Numbered from the stretch's first letter, positions 47,191 to 58,800 are shown. The stretch is DNA of 64,000 bases from Alteracholeplasma palmae J233 (GCF_000968055.1 NC_022538.1:1337499-1401498), one strand, 5' to 3'. The notes: a model not told the origin generated them from the letters alone. Program-made: numbers and translations.

Positions 47191-47616
47191 TTATTGATTA
47201 TTTTTAATTTCTAGTAGAGAATCAGTTTCATCAAAAACTAACTCCAAAATGATATTATTTCTATTCATTTTGCCATCTACTACAATACTCCCTTTAAATA
47301 ACATTGTTGAATTCATAAATCCAACATCAATCATTTGAAAAACTATACTATTATTAATTACATCTTCTAAATCAGAAAGAAAACCTTTAATTTCACTATT
47401 ATCAATTTTGTATACATATGTATTTATAGATTCCGTAACACTTTTCCCGCATTTAAAAGAAATAAGATATATTGGTTTTTCAGCCAAATTAAAAGTATTC
47501 CAAACATCCATTTTTAAAAAACCATTATCAATTCTTATATTACCTATAATTTTATCATGTAAAAAATTTAAGAAATCAGTTTGATTAATTGGGTTTTTAT
47601 TTATTTTTAAGTCCAT
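47191..47616 (-). CDS. Hypothetical protein, 141 residues
   Basis: Not recognised. A soluble, mildly acidic protein with alternating beta-type stretches (YLISFKCGKSVTESINTYVYKI, MLFKGSIVVDG) and one pair of well-spaced valine/isoleucine strands at the end. No signal peptide or membrane helix. AGGTGG precedes the ATG. It is the last of four small accessory genes; an immunity-type or phage-type role is conceivable but unsupported. Confidence 0.6.
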   Translation of the reverse strand: MDLKINKNPINQTDFLNFLHDKIIGNIRIDNGFLKMDVWNTFNLAEKPIYLISFKCGKSVTESINTYVYKIDNSEIKGFLSDLEDVINNSIVFQMIDVGFMNSTMLFKGSIVVDGKMNRNNIILELVFDETDSLLEIKNNQ

Positions 47617-47672
47617 TTAGATACCACCTATTTTCATTTAACTATAGTATACTGAGTTCTTTTCATATCTAA

Positions 47673-48128
47673 TTACAGTCTTTCTCTAGAAATTAAGGAC
47701 AAGTCATCGACATTATATATTTTTTTTAGCCTTCTATACAAAATGTTGTCATTATCAAAACTTTTGGAATACAAGTTAATTACCACATTCATGTCTGATT
47801 TCTCTAATTCTTCATTACACTTTTTTTCACATTCCAATAATATTTTAAAGCATTCTTTTGGAAACAAGGGATACATATTAAAAGCTGCATTCCATCTTTG
47901 ATAATCTATCGTAGATGATAGCCAGTATCTATACTTTTCAATTCCCTCTTTTGATCTAACAAGTTGGCATATATATTCATCTGCCTTTTTACCCAATTTT
48001 ATTGACTTTTTAGCATTTTTATCGACATCTGTTACTTCTTGATTGGATATAAATTCAACACTCGTAAGTTCTCTAATAATAGTTAAAGTTTGATTCAATT
48101 TCGTAAGAATAATATTATAATCTATCAT
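47673..48128 (-). CDS. Hypothetical helical protein, 151 residues
   Basis: Not firmly recognised. Mostly helical, with a central YWLSSTIDYQRWNAAFNMYPLFPKE stretch that vaguely recalls small HEAT-like families such as DUF2019. No signal peptide. AGGGA lies upstream of the ATG. Part of the accessory islet between ktr and rpoC. Confidence 0.6.
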   Translation of the reverse strand: MIDYNIILTKLNQTLTIIRELTSVEFISNQEVTDVDKNAKKSIKLGKKADEYICQLVRSKEGIEKYRYWLSSTIDYQRWNAAFNMYPLFPKECFKILLECEKKCNEELEKSDMNVVINLYSKSFDNDNILYRRLKKIYNVDDLSLISRERL

Positions 48129-48217
48129 TTTTTATCCCTTTCAATAATTTTGAGTCTTTCATATCTTAGAATAAACTTGAATAAATTTCTAGATTTTAAT
48201 ATAATGATATTTATTTT

Positions 48218-48478
48218 CTATTTTACCAAATTCTTCATTTGGTCTTTTAAGTCCCAATCACTAGGTTTTAGATTTCTTCTAGAAAACCACTCAGCTCCAT
48301 TTTTAATCCAGTTATCACGCCATATGGTATGGTATTTTGATAAGTGCTCTAAATCATAATTATCATCATATCCAAATTGAAAACCACAACACGGACATAT
48401 TTCATCAGATGGAATGTTTTTTTCATCATATGCTTCTTCTTTCAAATTAGGATATCCACAAACTGGACATATATACAT
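48218..48478 (-). CDS. CPCC-type cysteine-rich zinc-ribbon protein
   Basis: 86 residues. CPVC at 4-7 and CPCC at 28-31 form a likely two-pair zinc knuckle, followed by FQFGYDD and an acidic/aromatic tail with WRDNWIKNGAEWFSRR. This matches the short CPCC (cysteine-rich) family common in Firmicutes, function unknown. GGAGG is eight bases before the ATG. Confidence 0.8.
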   Translation of the reverse strand: MYICPVCGYPNLKEEAYDEKNIPSDEICPCCGFQFGYDDNYDLEHLSKYHTIWRDNWIKNGAEWFSRRNLKPSDWDLKDQMKNLVK

Positions 48479-48588
48479 AATAAATACCTCCTACTTTCTT
48501 ATCTTGCTATAGAAATAGTCTTGCCTATATCTTCTATGAGAACAAAATATCTCTATTATTGGATCATAGATCTTAATTAAATTTTACT

Positions 48589-48927
48589 TCATGCCTTACT
48601 GTTATGAAGTGAATCATTTACTAATCTTTTCATGAAAGCTTTTTTCCCCTTTTTGATGTAAGTAATTAAATCTTTTAAATCTTGTGATTTTATCCTACAA
48701 GCATATTCTTCTAAAAATAAAACAATATTTGTATAAATCATTTCATCATCATATATTTCTTTATTAAAATACTTTTCCCAATCATTAAGTATTGCTGGAT
48801 CAGCTGACTTACCATCATCTAAAATTCTCATATCACCTAGCAATAATCCTAAATCATCAATCTTTTTATCAGAATAGACTTTTTCTAGAAACCTAAATAA
48901 TCTATTGTACACTTCTACCTGACTCAT
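48589..48927 (-). CDS. Small acidic helical protein, possibly immunity-like
   Basis: 112 residues, helical and acidic until the basic tail. The stretch LLLGDMRILDDGKSADPAI resembles the LLGxMxxxxDGxxxDPAxxxDW pattern that I associate with small immunity-type proteins next to polymorphic toxins; that association is from memory and not checked. A good promoter precedes it and it reads toward the CPCC gene. No toxin gene is visible. Confidence 0.6.
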   Translation of the reverse strand: MSQVEVYNRLFRFLEKVYSDKKIDDLGLLLGDMRILDDGKSADPAILNDWEKYFNKEIYDDEMIYTNIVLFLEEYACRIKSQDLKDLITYIKKGKKAFMKRLVNDSLHNSKA

Positions 48928-49017
48928 ATAATAGTTCTCCTTATTATTTGATCTTGCTAAATCATTTGAAGGTTCTAATTTACTTATCTCTTATTTCTAA
49001 TACTGTTATGTCTGTAA

Positions 49018-49046
49018 ATTATAGCATTAAGATTTTTTAATATCAA
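49018..49046 (-). promoter_or_regulatory. Promoter of the accessory islet
   Basis: TTGATA, 17 bases, TATAAT, with TGC before the -10. Confidence 0.75.
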
Positions 49047-49142
49047 GCATTTATTCTATAAATATTTGTTCATTCTTTATTTTATTTCTTCAGTATTTAT
49101 CATCAATATCAAATTATTTTATAATAATTATTTGGTTGTCTA

Positions 49143-49174
49143 TAAAAAAACACCTAGCAAATTTGCTAAGTGTC
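49143..49174 (-). terminator. Terminator of rpoBC
   Basis: ACACTTAGCAAATTTGCTAGGTGT hairpin halves (11-bp arms, one wobble) followed by seven Ts, directly after the rpoC stop. Confidence 0.9.
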
Positions 49175-49186
49175 TTTGAAATTTTA

Positions 49187-52100
49187 TCAATCTAAATCTT
49201 CATCATATGAATCAAATGATTCAGGTTTATCATATTCAAAATGTTCGGCATTTAAAATACCAGTACCAGCAGGGATTAATCCACCGATAATAACATTTTC
49301 TTTTAGACCATGTAATTCATCCACTTTACCTTTAATAGCTGCATCTGTAAGAATTCTTGTTGTTTCTTGGAATGATGCTGCTGATAAGAATGAATCACTT
49401 CTTAATGATGCACGTGTAATACCAAGTAATATTGGTCTACCTACTGCTAAACGTTTTCTTTCAGAAATAGCTTTTCTATTAGCACGTTTAAATTCATTAA
49501 TTGATACTTCTGTTCCTGGAAGTAATTCAGTATCTCCTTCATAAACAACTGAGATTCTTCTTAACATTTGACGGATAATTACCTCAATATGTTTATCACT
49601 AATCGCAACGTTTTGAGCACGGTATACTTTTTGAACTTCTTCTAAGATATATTGTTGAGCAAGCTCTGCAGATCCTGCACGTAATAACTCACGTGGATGA
49701 ATAGAACCTAAAGATAATTTTTGACCAGCTTTAACTGATGCACCTTTACGTACTAATGATTCAACATTTGGATCTAGTGTATATTTATATTCTTTATCTG
49801 GGTTTAGTTCATCAGTGATTGTAACGATAGATGATCCACCACGACGTTCAACTGACTTAACTTTACCTGATACTTCTGTAATAACTGCTTTCCCTTTTGG
49901 ATTTCTTGCTTCAAATAATTCTTGAATACGAGGTAACCCTTGGGTAATATCTGATGCTGATGCCACCCCACCTGTATGGAATGTTCTCATCGTCAACTGT
50001 GTACCTGGTTCACCAATTGATTGAGCAGCAACTACCCCAACAGCTTCTCCAACTTCAACTACTTTATTAGTAGCTAAATTCATACCATAGTCTTTAGCAC
50101 AAATACCATGTTCTGAGTTACATGTTAAGACACTTCTAATTTCAACTGATTTAAGTCCTGATTCAACAATTTCAGCTGCGATATCATCAGTAATTAATTC
50201 ATTACGAGCTACAATAACAGTTTTTGTTTTAGGATGGATAACATCTCTACTTGCAAAACGTCCAAAGATTCTATCATATAATGGAACGATTTCTTTTCCA
50301 TCACTTTCGATTGCTGAAACGACAAGTCCACGGTGTGATCCACAGTCATCTTCAACAATAATAACATCTTGTGAAACGTCTACTAAACGACGAGTTAAGT
50401 ATCCTGATTCAGCTGTTTTAAGCGCTGTATCGGTAGAACCTTTACGCGCACCGTGAGTTGAAATAAAGAATTCAGACACTGTTAATCCTTCTCTAAATGA
50501 TGCTTGTACTGGAACTTCAATAATATCCCCTTTAGGGTTATTCATCAGTCCACGCATACCAGCTAACTGAGCAAAGTTAGATGCACTACCACGTGCTCCT
50601 GAATCACTCATCATAAAGATATTGTTATCTTCATCAAATTCTTTCATTAATCCATCTTGGATCTTATCACGTACGTCTTTCCATTCTTGAATAACTAAAT
50701 TACGACGTTCTGAATCTGTTAATAAACCATCTTCATACCATTCTTCAATACCAGCAATCTTTTCTTTTACTTCTGCAATTAAAGCTTCTTTATTAGAGTA
50801 AACATTAATATCAGCAAATGAAATTGTAATACCAGCAATTGTTGAATATTTGAATCCTAAGTCTTTTAATCTATCTAACATCTTAGATGTTTCGCTAATA
50901 TGGAATTGTTTAAAGACTTGGGCAATAATCATTGATAAAAATTTCTTCTTAAATGGTTCTGGTGTTTTAATATCTTTTAATACATCTTCTGGGTTTACAC
51001 CTTTATCAATAAAGTAAATATCTGGTGTTTGAACTTCTAGATTATATTGTGTTGGTTCGTTTAAATATGGGAAACTTTCAGGTAAAATTCTATTGAAAAT
51101 TAATTTTCCTAAAGTAGTCACTAAATATTTACTGTTTTGTTCTTTAGTAAATGTTTGTTTAACTGCTTGAGGTTTTAAGATAATTCTTGTATGTAATTCA
51201 ATTTCATGATTTTGATAAGCCATTTCAGCTTCTGCAATATCAACAAAGAATTTACCTTCATTACGGTTTTTATAAGCATGTTGCTTAGTTCTATTTTCAG
51301 CATCATAACCACTTAATACACGATCTCTATTTTCTTCGATTGTTAAGTAGTAGTTACCTAAAACCATATCTTGTGATGGAGTAACAACTGGTTTACCATC
51401 TTTAGGGTCTAGAATGTTATTAGATGCTAACATTAATAATCTAGCTTCTGCTTGTGCTTCAATTGATAATGGAACGTGAACAGCCATTTGGTCCCCATCA
51501 AAGTCAGCGTTAAACGCTGGGGTAACAAGTGGGTGTAAACGAATCGCTTTACCATCAATTAATTTAGGTTCAAATGCTTGAATCCCTAAACGGTGTAATG
51601 TAGGGGCACGGTTAAGTAATACTGGATGTTCTCTTACTACTTTTTCTAATGCTCTAAATACATCATCATCCATTTTTTCATATCTGTTATTAGCACTACG
51701 TTTATCAACACCAGTCATTTCTTGTAATTCTCTTAAAATAAATGGTTTGAATAATGTAACAGCCATTTCACGTGGAATACCACATTGGTACATTTGTAAG
51801 TCTGGTCCAACAATAATTACTGAACGTCCTGAGTAGTCAACACGTTTACCAAGTAAGTTTTGACGGAAACGACCTTGTTTACCACGTAACATATCTGATA
51901 ATGATTTTAAGTGTCTATTTCTTTCAACTGCAGCACGTTTACCACGTTTTGCATTATCGAATAATGAATCAACAGCTTCTTGTAACATACGTTTTTCATT
52001 TTTAGTGATTAAACGTGGAGCACGTTGTTCTTTTTGTTTTTTAAGACGATTATTTCTATTTAAAATACGACGGTATAAGTCATTGATGTCAGTTGTCGCG

Positions 52101-53308
52101 AAACGTCCACCATCAAGTGGTACCATTGGTCTTAAATCTGGTGGTTGAACTGGAATAACATCCATTACCATCCATTCTGGTTTATTATCTGAGTTATTGA
52201 ATGCTTCTACAACTTCTAATCTCTTAATAATAGCATCTCTTTTTTGTTTAGATGCTGTTTTAAAGCGACGACGTAAAGATTTAACTTCTTTATCTAAGTC
52301 TAGTTCTTGTAAAAGTTTTTTAACTGCTTCAGCACCAGTTAATGCTGTAAATCTGTTACCGTAGTCTTCAGTTAATGCACTGTAGTCTTGTTCTGATAAG
52401 ATTTGTTTTTTAACAAGTGGGGTATTTCCTGGATCAGTAACGATGTATGATGCATGATAAACAACTTCTTCTAATGCTTTAGCTTTAATTCCTAAAAGGA
52501 TTGCTAAACGAGAAGGTGAGTTTTTTAAATACCATGTATGAACTACTGGAGCTTCTAATTCAATGTGCCCCATGCGTTCACGACGTACTTTAGATTCAGT
52601 AATTTCAATACCACATTTAGGACAAATTTGTCCTTTGTTTCCTGTTTGTTTTTTACCACAAGAACATTGGTAATCTCTTGTTGGTCCGAAAATTCTTTCA
52701 CAGAATAATCCGCCTGGTTCAGGTTTAGATGTTCTGTAGTTGATAGTTTCGTGAGTTAATACTTCACCATATGACCATTGTCTAATTTCATCTGGAGATG
52801 CTAAACGAATTTTAAAATGGCTAAATGTACGGCTTCCGTATCCTTTGTCTACTGGTTGAACAAATTTTTGGAATCTTTCTTCTGCAGTTTGTTCTACTAC
52901 TTGTTCTTCTAATACAACTTCTTCTTCTTTACCATCTAATGTTCTTTGATGGTAAGTTTCAAGAAGATCGTTAACATCTTGTAAATTAAATTTATCATTT
53001 TCTAAGATATGATAAAGTTCATTTCTATCAAATTCTAATAATTCTTTAAAATCATTGATTCCAGCATTATTTAATACTTCGATAGTTTCATCATTTAAAT
53101 TAAGTTCACCTAATTGGCTTGGTAATGCATATTTTGCTAAAACTTCTACAACTTCAGAAAATGCATCGCCTAATAATGATTTTAATTCTTTTAAATCAAA
53201 AGTATTGAAATCTTCTAGTTGACCAATTCCTGAAAGTTTTAGTTTTTCTAAGGTGCTTTCAGATAAATTAAGTGCTTCAACGTGTAATGTTAATTTTTCT
53301 TTAGCCAT
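49187..53308 (-). CDS. rpoC: RNA polymerase beta' subunit with extra N-terminal domain
   Basis: 1373 residues. The canonical protein begins near residue 163 ([21 protein letters not shown]), followed by the zinc finger (CSCG...CPKCG near 215-232), the catalytic NADFDGDQ near 600, and the second cysteine cluster with [13 protein letters not shown]. Residues 1-160 are extra: two repeats (about 12-63 and 68-120) with the pattern LxLSxxxLxxLxxxGIxxLxDxxxxDxxEL, like the alpha-subunit C-terminal domain, then an acidic linker. The start is firm: GGGAGG nine bases before the ATG, which overlaps the rpoB TAA. Confidence 0.96.
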   Translation of the reverse strand: MAKEKLTLHVEALNLSESTLEKLKLSGIGQLEDFNTFDLKELKSLLGDAFSEVVEVLAKYALPSQLGELNLNDETIEVLNNAGINDFKELLEFDRNELYHILENDKFNLQDVNDLLETYHQRTLDGKEEEVVLEEQVVEQTAEERFQKFVQPVDKGYGSRTFSHFKIRLASPDEIRQWSYGEVLTHETINYRTSKPEPGGLFCERIFGPTRDYQCSCGKKQTGNKGQICPKCGIEITESKVRRERMGHIELEAPVVHTWYLKNSPSRLAILLGIKAKALEEVVYHASYIVTDPGNTPLVKKQILSEQDYSALTEDYGNRFTALTGAEAVKKLLQELDLDKEVKSLRRRFKTASKQKRDAIIKRLEVVEAFNNSDNKPEWMVMDVIPVQPPDLRPMVPLDGGRFATTDINDLYRRILNRNNRLKKQKEQRAPRLITKNEKRMLQEAVDSLFDNAKRGKRAAVERNRHLKSLSDMLRGKQGRFRQNLLGKRVDYSGRSVIIVGPDLQMYQCGIPREMAVTLFKPFILRELQEMTGVDKRSANNRYEKMDDDVFRALEKVVREHPVLLNRAPTLHRLGIQAFEPKLIDGKAIRLHPLVTPAFNADFDGDQMAVHVPLSIEAQAEARLLMLASNNILDPKDGKPVVTPSQDMVLGNYYLTIEENRDRVLSGYDAENRTKQHAYKNRNEGKFFVDIAEAEMAYQNHEIELHTRIILKPQAVKQTFTKEQNSKYLVTTLGKLIFNRILPESFPYLNEPTQYNLEVQTPDIYFIDKGVNPEDVLKDIKTPEPFKKKFLSMIIAQVFKQFHISETSKMLDRLKDLGFKYSTIAGITISFADINVYSNKEALIAEVKEKIAGIEEWYEDGLLTDSERRNLVIQEWKDVRDKIQDGLMKEFDEDNNIFMMSDSGARGSASNFAQLAGMRGLMNNPKGDIIEVPVQASFREGLTVSEFFISTHGARKGSTDTALKTAESGYLTRRLVDVSQDVIIVEDDCGSHRGLVVSAIESDGKEIVPLYDRIFGRFASRDVIHPKTKTVIVARNELITDDIAAEIVESGLKSVEIRSVLTCNSEHGICAKDYGMNLATNKVVEVGEAVGVVAAQSIGEPGTQLTMRTFHTGGVASASDITQGLPRIQELFEARNPKGKAVITEVSGKVKSVERRGGSSIVTITDELNPDKEYKYTLDPNVESLVRKGASVKAGQKLSLGSIHPRELLRAGSAELAQQYILEEVQKVYRAQNVAISDKHIEVIIRQMLRRISVVYEGDTELLPGTEVSINEFKRANRKAISERKRLAVGRPILLGITRASLRSDSFLSAASFQETTRILTDAAIKGKVDELHGLKENVIIGGLIPAGTGILNAEHFEYDKPESFDSYDEDLD

Positions 53309-56300
53309 TACTGTAGACCTCCCTTTTTATTTTGATCTACTAATGATTTTGTAGCTTCGTTTTCTCCTGTTGCGGCATCAACTAATTCTACATATAAGCC
53401 TAGTGCTTGTAATTCTCTTGTTAATACTCTAAATGATTCTGGAATTGATGCTTTTGGAATTGGTTTACCATGAGTAATTGCACTATATACTTTATTTCTA
53501 CCAATCATATCATCTGATTTAACAGTTAACATTTCTTGTAATGTATGAGCAGCACCATAAGCATATAATGCCCAAACTTCCATTTCTCCGAATCTTTGTC
53601 CACCATTTTGAGCTTTACCACCCATTGGTTGTTGTGTAACTAATGTATAAGGCCCAACACTTCTTGCATGAAGTTTATCATCAACCATGTGTGATAACTT
53701 AATCATGTACATAACCCCTACTGAGATTCTGTTTTCATAAGGTTCACCGGTTCTACCATCATAAAGTGTTGTTTTACCATCTGGTTCTAATCCAGCTTCA
53801 GCCATAATATCTTTTAAATCTTTGTCTTCTACACCATCAAATACTGGAGTAGCAACTTTAATACCTAATCTCTTAGCTGAAATACCTAAGTGGATTTCTA
53901 AGATTTGTCCAATGTTCATACGAGAAGGAACCCCAAGTGGGTTTAACATGATATCAACAGTTGTTCCATCTTCCATGTAAGGCATGTCTTCTTTAGGAAG
54001 TATTTTAGAAATAACCCCTTTGTTACCATGACGTCCAGCCATTTTATCTCCTTCAGAGATTTTACGTTTCTTAGCGATGTATACACGAATTGTTTCGTTT
54101 ACACCTGAAGGTAAGATATCTCCATTTTTCTTAGAGAAGTAACGAATACTTTGAACAACTCCACCACCACCGTGTGGAACACGTAATGATGAATCTCTAT
54201 ATTCTCTTGATTTTTCACCGATAACAGCGTGAATTAATTTTTCAGATGGTGATGGTTCAAAAATACCTTTTGGAGTAATTTTACCTACTAAAATATCTCC
54301 TTCTTTTACTTCTGATCCTGGTATGATAATACCTTTTTCATCTAAATTCTTAATTGCATCTGGTCCAACGTTAGGAATTTCTCTTGTGATTTCTTCCTTA
54401 CCTGTACCAGTTTTTAATTCACGAGTTTCAATTTCATATTCATCAATATGGATTGAAGTATATACGTCATTTTTAACTAATTCTTCTGACATAATAATCG
54501 CATCTTCATAGTTATAACCTTCCCATGTCATAAATGCCACGGTAACGTTTCTACCTAATGCTAATTCACCTTGATCAGTTGATGGACCATCAGCAATAAT
54601 ATCTCCAGCTTCAACATATTCTCCAGCAACTACAATTGGTTTTTGTAAAACTAATGTGTCTTGGTTAGAACGGAAGAATTGGATTAATTCATATTCTGAT
54701 TCTGGTGCCATACCGTAATCATGTAATTCTTTAGCAATCATATAGTTAAATTCTTTATTTGGTTCATAAATAATTCTTCCACCGATTGAAACAACATCTG
54801 TTGGTTCTTCAGTGATAATAATCTTTTTAGCATCAGCATATGTTACATAACCTGCATTTTTAGTAACAATTACACAACCTGAATCTTTTGCCGCACGGTA
54901 TTCAATACCAGTACCCACAATTGGAGATTCTGGAGCTAATAACGGAACAGCTTGACGTTGCATGTTGGCACCCATAAGTGCACGTGAAGCATCATCATGT
55001 TCTAAGAAAGGAATTGATGATGTCGCAACTGAAACAATTTGTTTTGGAGAAACGTCCATGAATGTAATTTCATGTTGTTCATACATACCAGTTTCACCAT
55101 TACTTCTTGCGATAATTCTTTCTTCTTTGAAACTATTATCTGGATTTAATGGCGATGCAGCAGATGCGATAACTTCTCCAGCTTCTTGATCAGCTGTTAA
55201 ATAAGTAATTTTATCTGATACTTTTGAGATACCATTTTCATGGATAACTTGTAAGAATGGTGTTTGGATAAATCCATATTCATCAGTTCTTGCATATGTA
55301 GCAAGTGATGAAATAAGACCAATTGATGGACCTTCTGGTGTTTCAATTGGACAAAGTCTACCGTAGTGAGAGTTGTGAACGTCACGTACTTCAACGCCGG
55401 CTCTATCTCTTGCGATACCACCAGTACCTAATGCAGAAACTCTTCTTTTTTGTGTAAGTTCAGCAAGTGGATTAATTTGATCCATGAATTGTGATAATTG
55501 TGAACTACCAAAGAAAGTTTTGATTGCACCAGCAAGTGGTGTCATATTAATAATATTAGCAGGTGCAGCATCAGCAAATGAAGTTGTAGACATTTTGTCT
55601 TTAATATTCTTTTCTGCTCTTGCAAGACCAATTCTAAATTGATTTTTCAATAATTCTCCGATTAATCTTAAACGACGGTTTCCTAAGTGGTCAATATCAT
55701 CAACTGAACCTAGTCCATCATATAAGTTTAAGTAGTAGCTTAAGCTTGCTACAACATCAGAAATTGTAATGTGTTCTTTATTTTCTCTTTGATCATTACC
55801 AATTAATTTGATATTAGTATTACGGTCTCCTGATTCATCGTAAGTATAAACTTCAAATGATTCAACAATAACACCTAGTCTATCAACTTCTTTTTGATAA
55901 ATATCTTTAGAGTCTAAAAAGTATTTAATTACTTTTTCATCAATTGCTTGACGGTTTCTTCTTAAAGTAGTAATAACTTCTGGAGTAATTTCAGTATTTT
56001 TAGTAACTAAAACTTCGCCTGTTCTTAAGTTTAGAATGTTTTCCTTAGCGTAAAGTGCATCCCCACCATCTGGCATTCTAGTTGCTAGAATTTCATCAGG
56101 TGTTTCATTTTCTAAGTTCTTTTCTTTAGAAATAAGTTCTTTTCTAAATAAGTTACGGTGTAATTTTAATTGTTCAATAACTTCTTTAGTGATTTCAGTA
56201 TCTTTAGCAAATACAACTTCACCAGTTTCTTTATTAATTAAATCTTCTGCTAAGAAAGTATTTTCTGCTCTTGCTAAAACGTCTAATTTTTTATTAAATT

Positions 56301-57123
56301 TATAACGTCCAACAGCTGCTAAATCATAACGACGACGATCAAATAAACGTACTCTTATGAATTCACGTGCTGCATCAGCTGGAACTTTTTCACCTTGACG
56401 CAATTTTGAATATAAGTCAATGATTGCATCATCAGAAGTTTTTGATTCATCCTTTTCAAAAGTAGCAGTTAATAAAGTGCTCTTTCCAAAAGTTTCTTCA
56501 ATTTCTTTTTTAGTACTAAATCCTAAAGCACGCATAAAAGTAGTCATTGGAACTTTTTTAGAACGATCTAATTTAGCGTATAAAATGTCTTTTGAGCCTT
56601 GTTCATATTCAATCCAAGCTCCACGAGTGGGAATAACTTGTGCTGTAAATTTAATGCGGTTAATTTTCTTATCTAATTCACTTGTAAAATAAGCACCAGC
56701 TGAACGAACAATTTGTGAAACAACTACTCTTTCAGCACCATTAATTACGAATGTACCTGCTGGGGTCATCATTGGTAATTCAGTCATTAAAACAACACTT
56801 TCTCTAATTTCACCAGTTACAGCATTTTCAAGTTTTACCTTAGCTGATAATTGGCGAGAATAGTTAATATCTCGAATTTTAGACTCTAAAATACCATATT
56901 TAGGTTCGGCAAAAAAACACTCTTCAAAATAGAGTTTTAAATCACCGTTATGTCCTTCAATTGGTGAGATGTCTTTTAGCAACTCTTGTACACCTTCTTT
57001 ATAGAACCGTTCGAAAGATTGAGTCTGTATTTCGATAAGATTTGGTAAATCTATATCATAATTCATTTTTGAGTAATTACGACGACTTGCTTTCTTTCCG
57101 TATTGGACAGTACGATATCCCAT
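53308..57123 (-). CDS. rpoB: RNA polymerase beta subunit
   Basis: 1271 residues from the ATG at 57123, which has AGGAG eight bases upstream; the ORF extends 24 codons further but without SD support. All beta signatures are present, including the rifampicin-site block [20 protein letters not shown] followed by [10 protein letters not shown]. The residue equivalent to E. coli His526 is Gln558, and Asn518 is Ile, so intrinsic rifampicin resistance is likely. The C-terminal [22 protein letters not shown] block joins beta'. Overlaps rpoC by one base. Confidence 0.98.
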   Translation of the reverse strand: MGYRTVQYGKKASRRNYSKMNYDIDLPNLIEIQTQSFERFYKEGVQELLKDISPIEGHNGDLKLYFEECFFAEPKYGILESKIRDINYSRQLSAKVKLENAVTGEIRESVVLMTELPMMTPAGTFVINGAERVVVSQIVRSAGAYFTSELDKKINRIKFTAQVIPTRGAWIEYEQGSKDILYAKLDRSKKVPMTTFMRALGFSTKKEIEETFGKSTLLTATFEKDESKTSDDAIIDLYSKLRQGEKVPADAAREFIRVRLFDRRRYDLAAVGRYKFNKKLDVLARAENTFLAEDLINKETGEVVFAKDTEITKEVIEQLKLHRNLFRKELISKEKNLENETPDEILATRMPDGGDALYAKENILNLRTGEVLVTKNTEITPEVITTLRRNRQAIDEKVIKYFLDSKDIYQKEVDRLGVIVESFEVYTYDESGDRNTNIKLIGNDQRENKEHITISDVVASLSYYLNLYDGLGSVDDIDHLGNRRLRLIGELLKNQFRIGLARAEKNIKDKMSTTSFADAAPANIINMTPLAGAIKTFFGSSQLSQFMDQINPLAELTQKRRVSALGTGGIARDRAGVEVRDVHNSHYGRLCPIETPEGPSIGLISSLATYARTDEYGFIQTPFLQVIHENGISKVSDKITYLTADQEAGEVIASAASPLNPDNSFKEERIIARSNGETGMYEQHEITFMDVSPKQIVSVATSSIPFLEHDDASRALMGANMQRQAVPLLAPESPIVGTGIEYRAAKDSGCVIVTKNAGYVTYADAKKIIITEEPTDVVSIGGRIIYEPNKEFNYMIAKELHDYGMAPESEYELIQFFRSNQDTLVLQKPIVVAGEYVEAGDIIADGPSTDQGELALGRNVTVAFMTWEGYNYEDAIIMSEELVKNDVYTSIHIDEYEIETRELKTGTGKEEITREIPNVGPDAIKNLDEKGIIIPGSEVKEGDILVGKITPKGIFEPSPSEKLIHAVIGEKSREYRDSSLRVPHGGGGVVQSIRYFSKKNGDILPSGVNETIRVYIAKKRKISEGDKMAGRHGNKGVISKILPKEDMPYMEDGTTVDIMLNPLGVPSRMNIGQILEIHLGISAKRLGIKVATPVFDGVEDKDLKDIMAEAGLEPDGKTTLYDGRTGEPYENRISVGVMYMIKLSHMVDDKLHARSVGPYTLVTQQPMGGKAQNGGQRFGEMEVWALYAYGAAHTLQEMLTVKSDDMIGRNKVYSAITHGKPIPKASIPESFRVLTRELQALGLYVELVDAATGENEATKSLVDQNKKGGLQ

Positions 57124-57211
57124 ATTCCACACTCCTATCGTTATTTGGGAAGCTTTTTTAGCGTTTTTTATGTGAAAAACACTAAAAATCAGCATGTTTA
57201 TGCATTTAAAT
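57124..57211 (-). promoter_or_regulatory. rpoB leader with a long hairpin
   Basis: About 85 bases between the promoter and rpoB. TTTTTAGTGTTTTT and AAAAACGCTAAAAA form a 14-bp stem (one G-U) around a 5-6 base loop. It is not followed by a T-run, so it looks like an mRNA stabiliser or regulatory hairpin and not a terminator. Confidence 0.6.
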
Positions 57212-57240
57212 ATATTACCACATTTTTTTCATTTAGTCAA
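57212..57240 (-). promoter_or_regulatory. Promoter of rpoBC
   Basis: TTGACT, 17 bases, TAATAT, immediately downstream of the methyltransferase stop codon. rpoBC can therefore be transcribed apart from rplJL. Confidence 0.8.
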
Positions 57241-57241
57241 T

Positions 57242-57832
57242 TTATTTAATAGAGTAAATGATATAGTATCCTTTTTTCTTTTCTGCTATGGTGCAGTTGT
57301 TAAAAAGGGTTTCTAACTTTTTAATGGTGGATGGTGCACCTTGTTTCTTTTGGATAACCAGCCATAACTCACCATTTGGTCTAAGCTTTTTATAAGCTTC
57401 TTCATACAATTTAAAAATATTATCTTTACCAGTTCTTATTGGTGGGTTAGTAATAATTAAATCATATTCTTCTTTTATGTTAGAAAAAAGATCACTTTCA
57501 ATGACGGTTGCTTTTATATTGTTTGCTTTAAGATTTTGTTTTGTTAATTCTAACGCCTTAGTATTAATATCAGCCATAGTGATATCTAACTCATTGTTTA
57601 TTTTACCAATATAAGTTCCTATTGGTCCATAACCACACCCCATGTCTAATACTTTTTTGACATGAGGTTTAATAGTTATGGTTTCTAATAAAACTCTAGT
57701 TCCAAAATCCAAATATTCTTTACTAAAAACACCTGAATCTGTTTTAAATACTAAGGGTACATCATTAACATTTATCTCATATTGTTTTACATCACTTTTG
57801 AGTGATGGATCATTTATAAAATAATGACTCAT
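57242..57832 (-). CDS. RsmC-like methyltransferase (YbxB type)
   Basis: 196 residues with SAM-binding DMGCGYGPIG near 62-71 and catalytic NPPIRTGK near 131, the RsmC/RlmG C-domain type that methylates guanine N2 in rRNA. The single-domain form between rplL and rpoB is the Bacillus ybxB arrangement. Its rRNA target is not established. Confidence 0.87.
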   Translation of the reverse strand: MSHYFINDPSLKSDVKQYEINVNDVPLVFKTDSGVFSKEYLDFGTRVLLETITIKPHVKKVLDMGCGYGPIGTYIGKINNELDITMADINTKALELTKQNLKANNIKATVIESDLFSNIKEEYDLIITNPPIRTGKDNIFKLYEEAYKKLRPNGELWLVIQKKQGAPSTIKKLETLFNNCTIAEKKKGYYIIYSIK

Positions 57833-57851
57833 ACGTACCTCGTAAACGGCG

Positions 57852-57876
57852 AAAAAACCCGAGATACCTCAGGTTT
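57852..57876 (-). terminator. Partial terminator/attenuator after rplL
   Basis: AACC-GAG/CTC-GGTT stem with one mismatch and a T-run on the minus strand, 20-45 bases after the rplL stop. A leaky terminator here would make L7/L12 more abundant than the downstream products, as is known in other bacteria. Confidence 0.65.
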
Positions 57877-57895
57877 AATTTCAGCCAATTAAAAA

Positions 57896-58267
57896 CTATT
57901 TAAGTTCAATTGTAGCTCCAGCTTCTTCGAATTGAGCTTTAATTTTGTCTGCATCTTCTTTTTTGACGTTTTCTTTAATTACAGCATCTGCAGTTTCAAC
58001 TAATGCTTTAGCATCAGCTAATCCTAAACCAGTTACTTCACGAGCAACTTTGATGACAGCAATTTTGTTTCCACCGAAGCTCTTTAATACTACTGTGAAT
58101 TCTGTTTTTTCTTCAGCAGCAGCAGCTCCAGCAGCAGGTGCAGCAACAGCTACAGCACTTGGGTCGATACCGAATTCTTCTTTTAATCCATCTACTAATT
58201 CTTTAATTTCTAATAGAGTCATTTCTTTTAATGCTTCTACGAAAACTTCTTTTGTTAATTTAGCCAT
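57896..58267 (-). CDS. rplL: 50S ribosomal protein L7/L12
   Basis: 123 residues: N-terminal dimerisation domain, an Ala-rich hinge ([14 protein letters not shown]), and the C-domain with [23 protein letters not shown]. Multi-copy stalk recruiting translation GTPases. The ATG at 58267 has GGAGG nine bases upstream; the longer reading frame is ignored. Confidence 0.97.
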   Translation of the reverse strand: MAKLTKEVFVEALKEMTLLEIKELVDGLKEEFGIDPSAVAVAAPAAGAAAAEEKTEFTVVLKSFGGNKIAVIKVAREVTGLGLADAKALVETADAVIKENVKKEDADKIKAQFEEAGATIELK

Positions 58268-58286
58268 TTTATATTTCCTCCAATTA

Positions 58287-58778
58287 TTATTCTTTTTCTT
58301 CAACTAGCATATTTAAGCCAATTGCTACTTCTCGCACTGGTGTTAATAATCCAGCTGCAAGCATTGTTAACATTACTTCTCTTGATGGTAATGTTGCAAG
58401 TTCGTTTATTTGATCAACTGAGGCAACTTTACCTTCAATTACACCAGAAACGATTTTTACTGCTTTGTTATCTTTTGAAAATTCATAAACTGCTTTAGCT
58501 GGTGCAACTACATCATCATAACTGATAGCGATTGCTTTTGCTCCAACAAGTGTATCAACAAGTCCATCAAATCCTGCAGCGATTGATGCTCTTCTTGCGA
58601 TATTGTTTTTGTATACCTTAACGTCTCCGCCTAATTCTCTTAATTGTGTACGTAATTGAGTGAATGCAGAAACTGTTAATCCTGGGTAATCAAAAACTAC
58701 TACTGTTTTTGCGTTATTAAATTTTTCTGTTAATTGTTCAACAGCTGCGGCTTTACGTTGGATAACTGATTTTTCCAT
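58287..58778 (-). CDS. rplJ: 50S ribosomal protein L10
   Basis: 163 residues; anchors L7/L12 dimers to 23S rRNA and, with them, represses its own mRNA. The N-terminal [17 protein letters not shown] and [10 protein letters not shown] motifs and the C-terminal L12-binding helix are present. An L10 leader precedes it. Confidence 0.95.
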   Translation of the reverse strand: MEKSVIQRKAAAVEQLTEKFNNAKTVVVFDYPGLTVSAFTQLRTQLRELGGDVKVYKNNIARRASIAAGFDGLVDTLVGAKAIAISYDDVVAPAKAVYEFSKDNKAVKIVSGVIEGKVASVDQINELATLPSREVMLTMLAAGLLTPVREVAIGLNMLVEEKE

Positions 58779-58800
58779 GATTTTGCCTCCTTAGCGTATT

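Noticed and set aside
53308-57123. Intein or insertion in rpoB/rpoC
   Set aside because: Apart from the N-terminal extension of RpoC, both proteins follow the normal order of motifs without a splice-type insertion.
57124-57195. 24-codon upstream extension of rpoB
   Set aside because: No SD for the earlier start; AGGAG is placed for the ATG at 57123, and the extension coincides with the leader hairpin.
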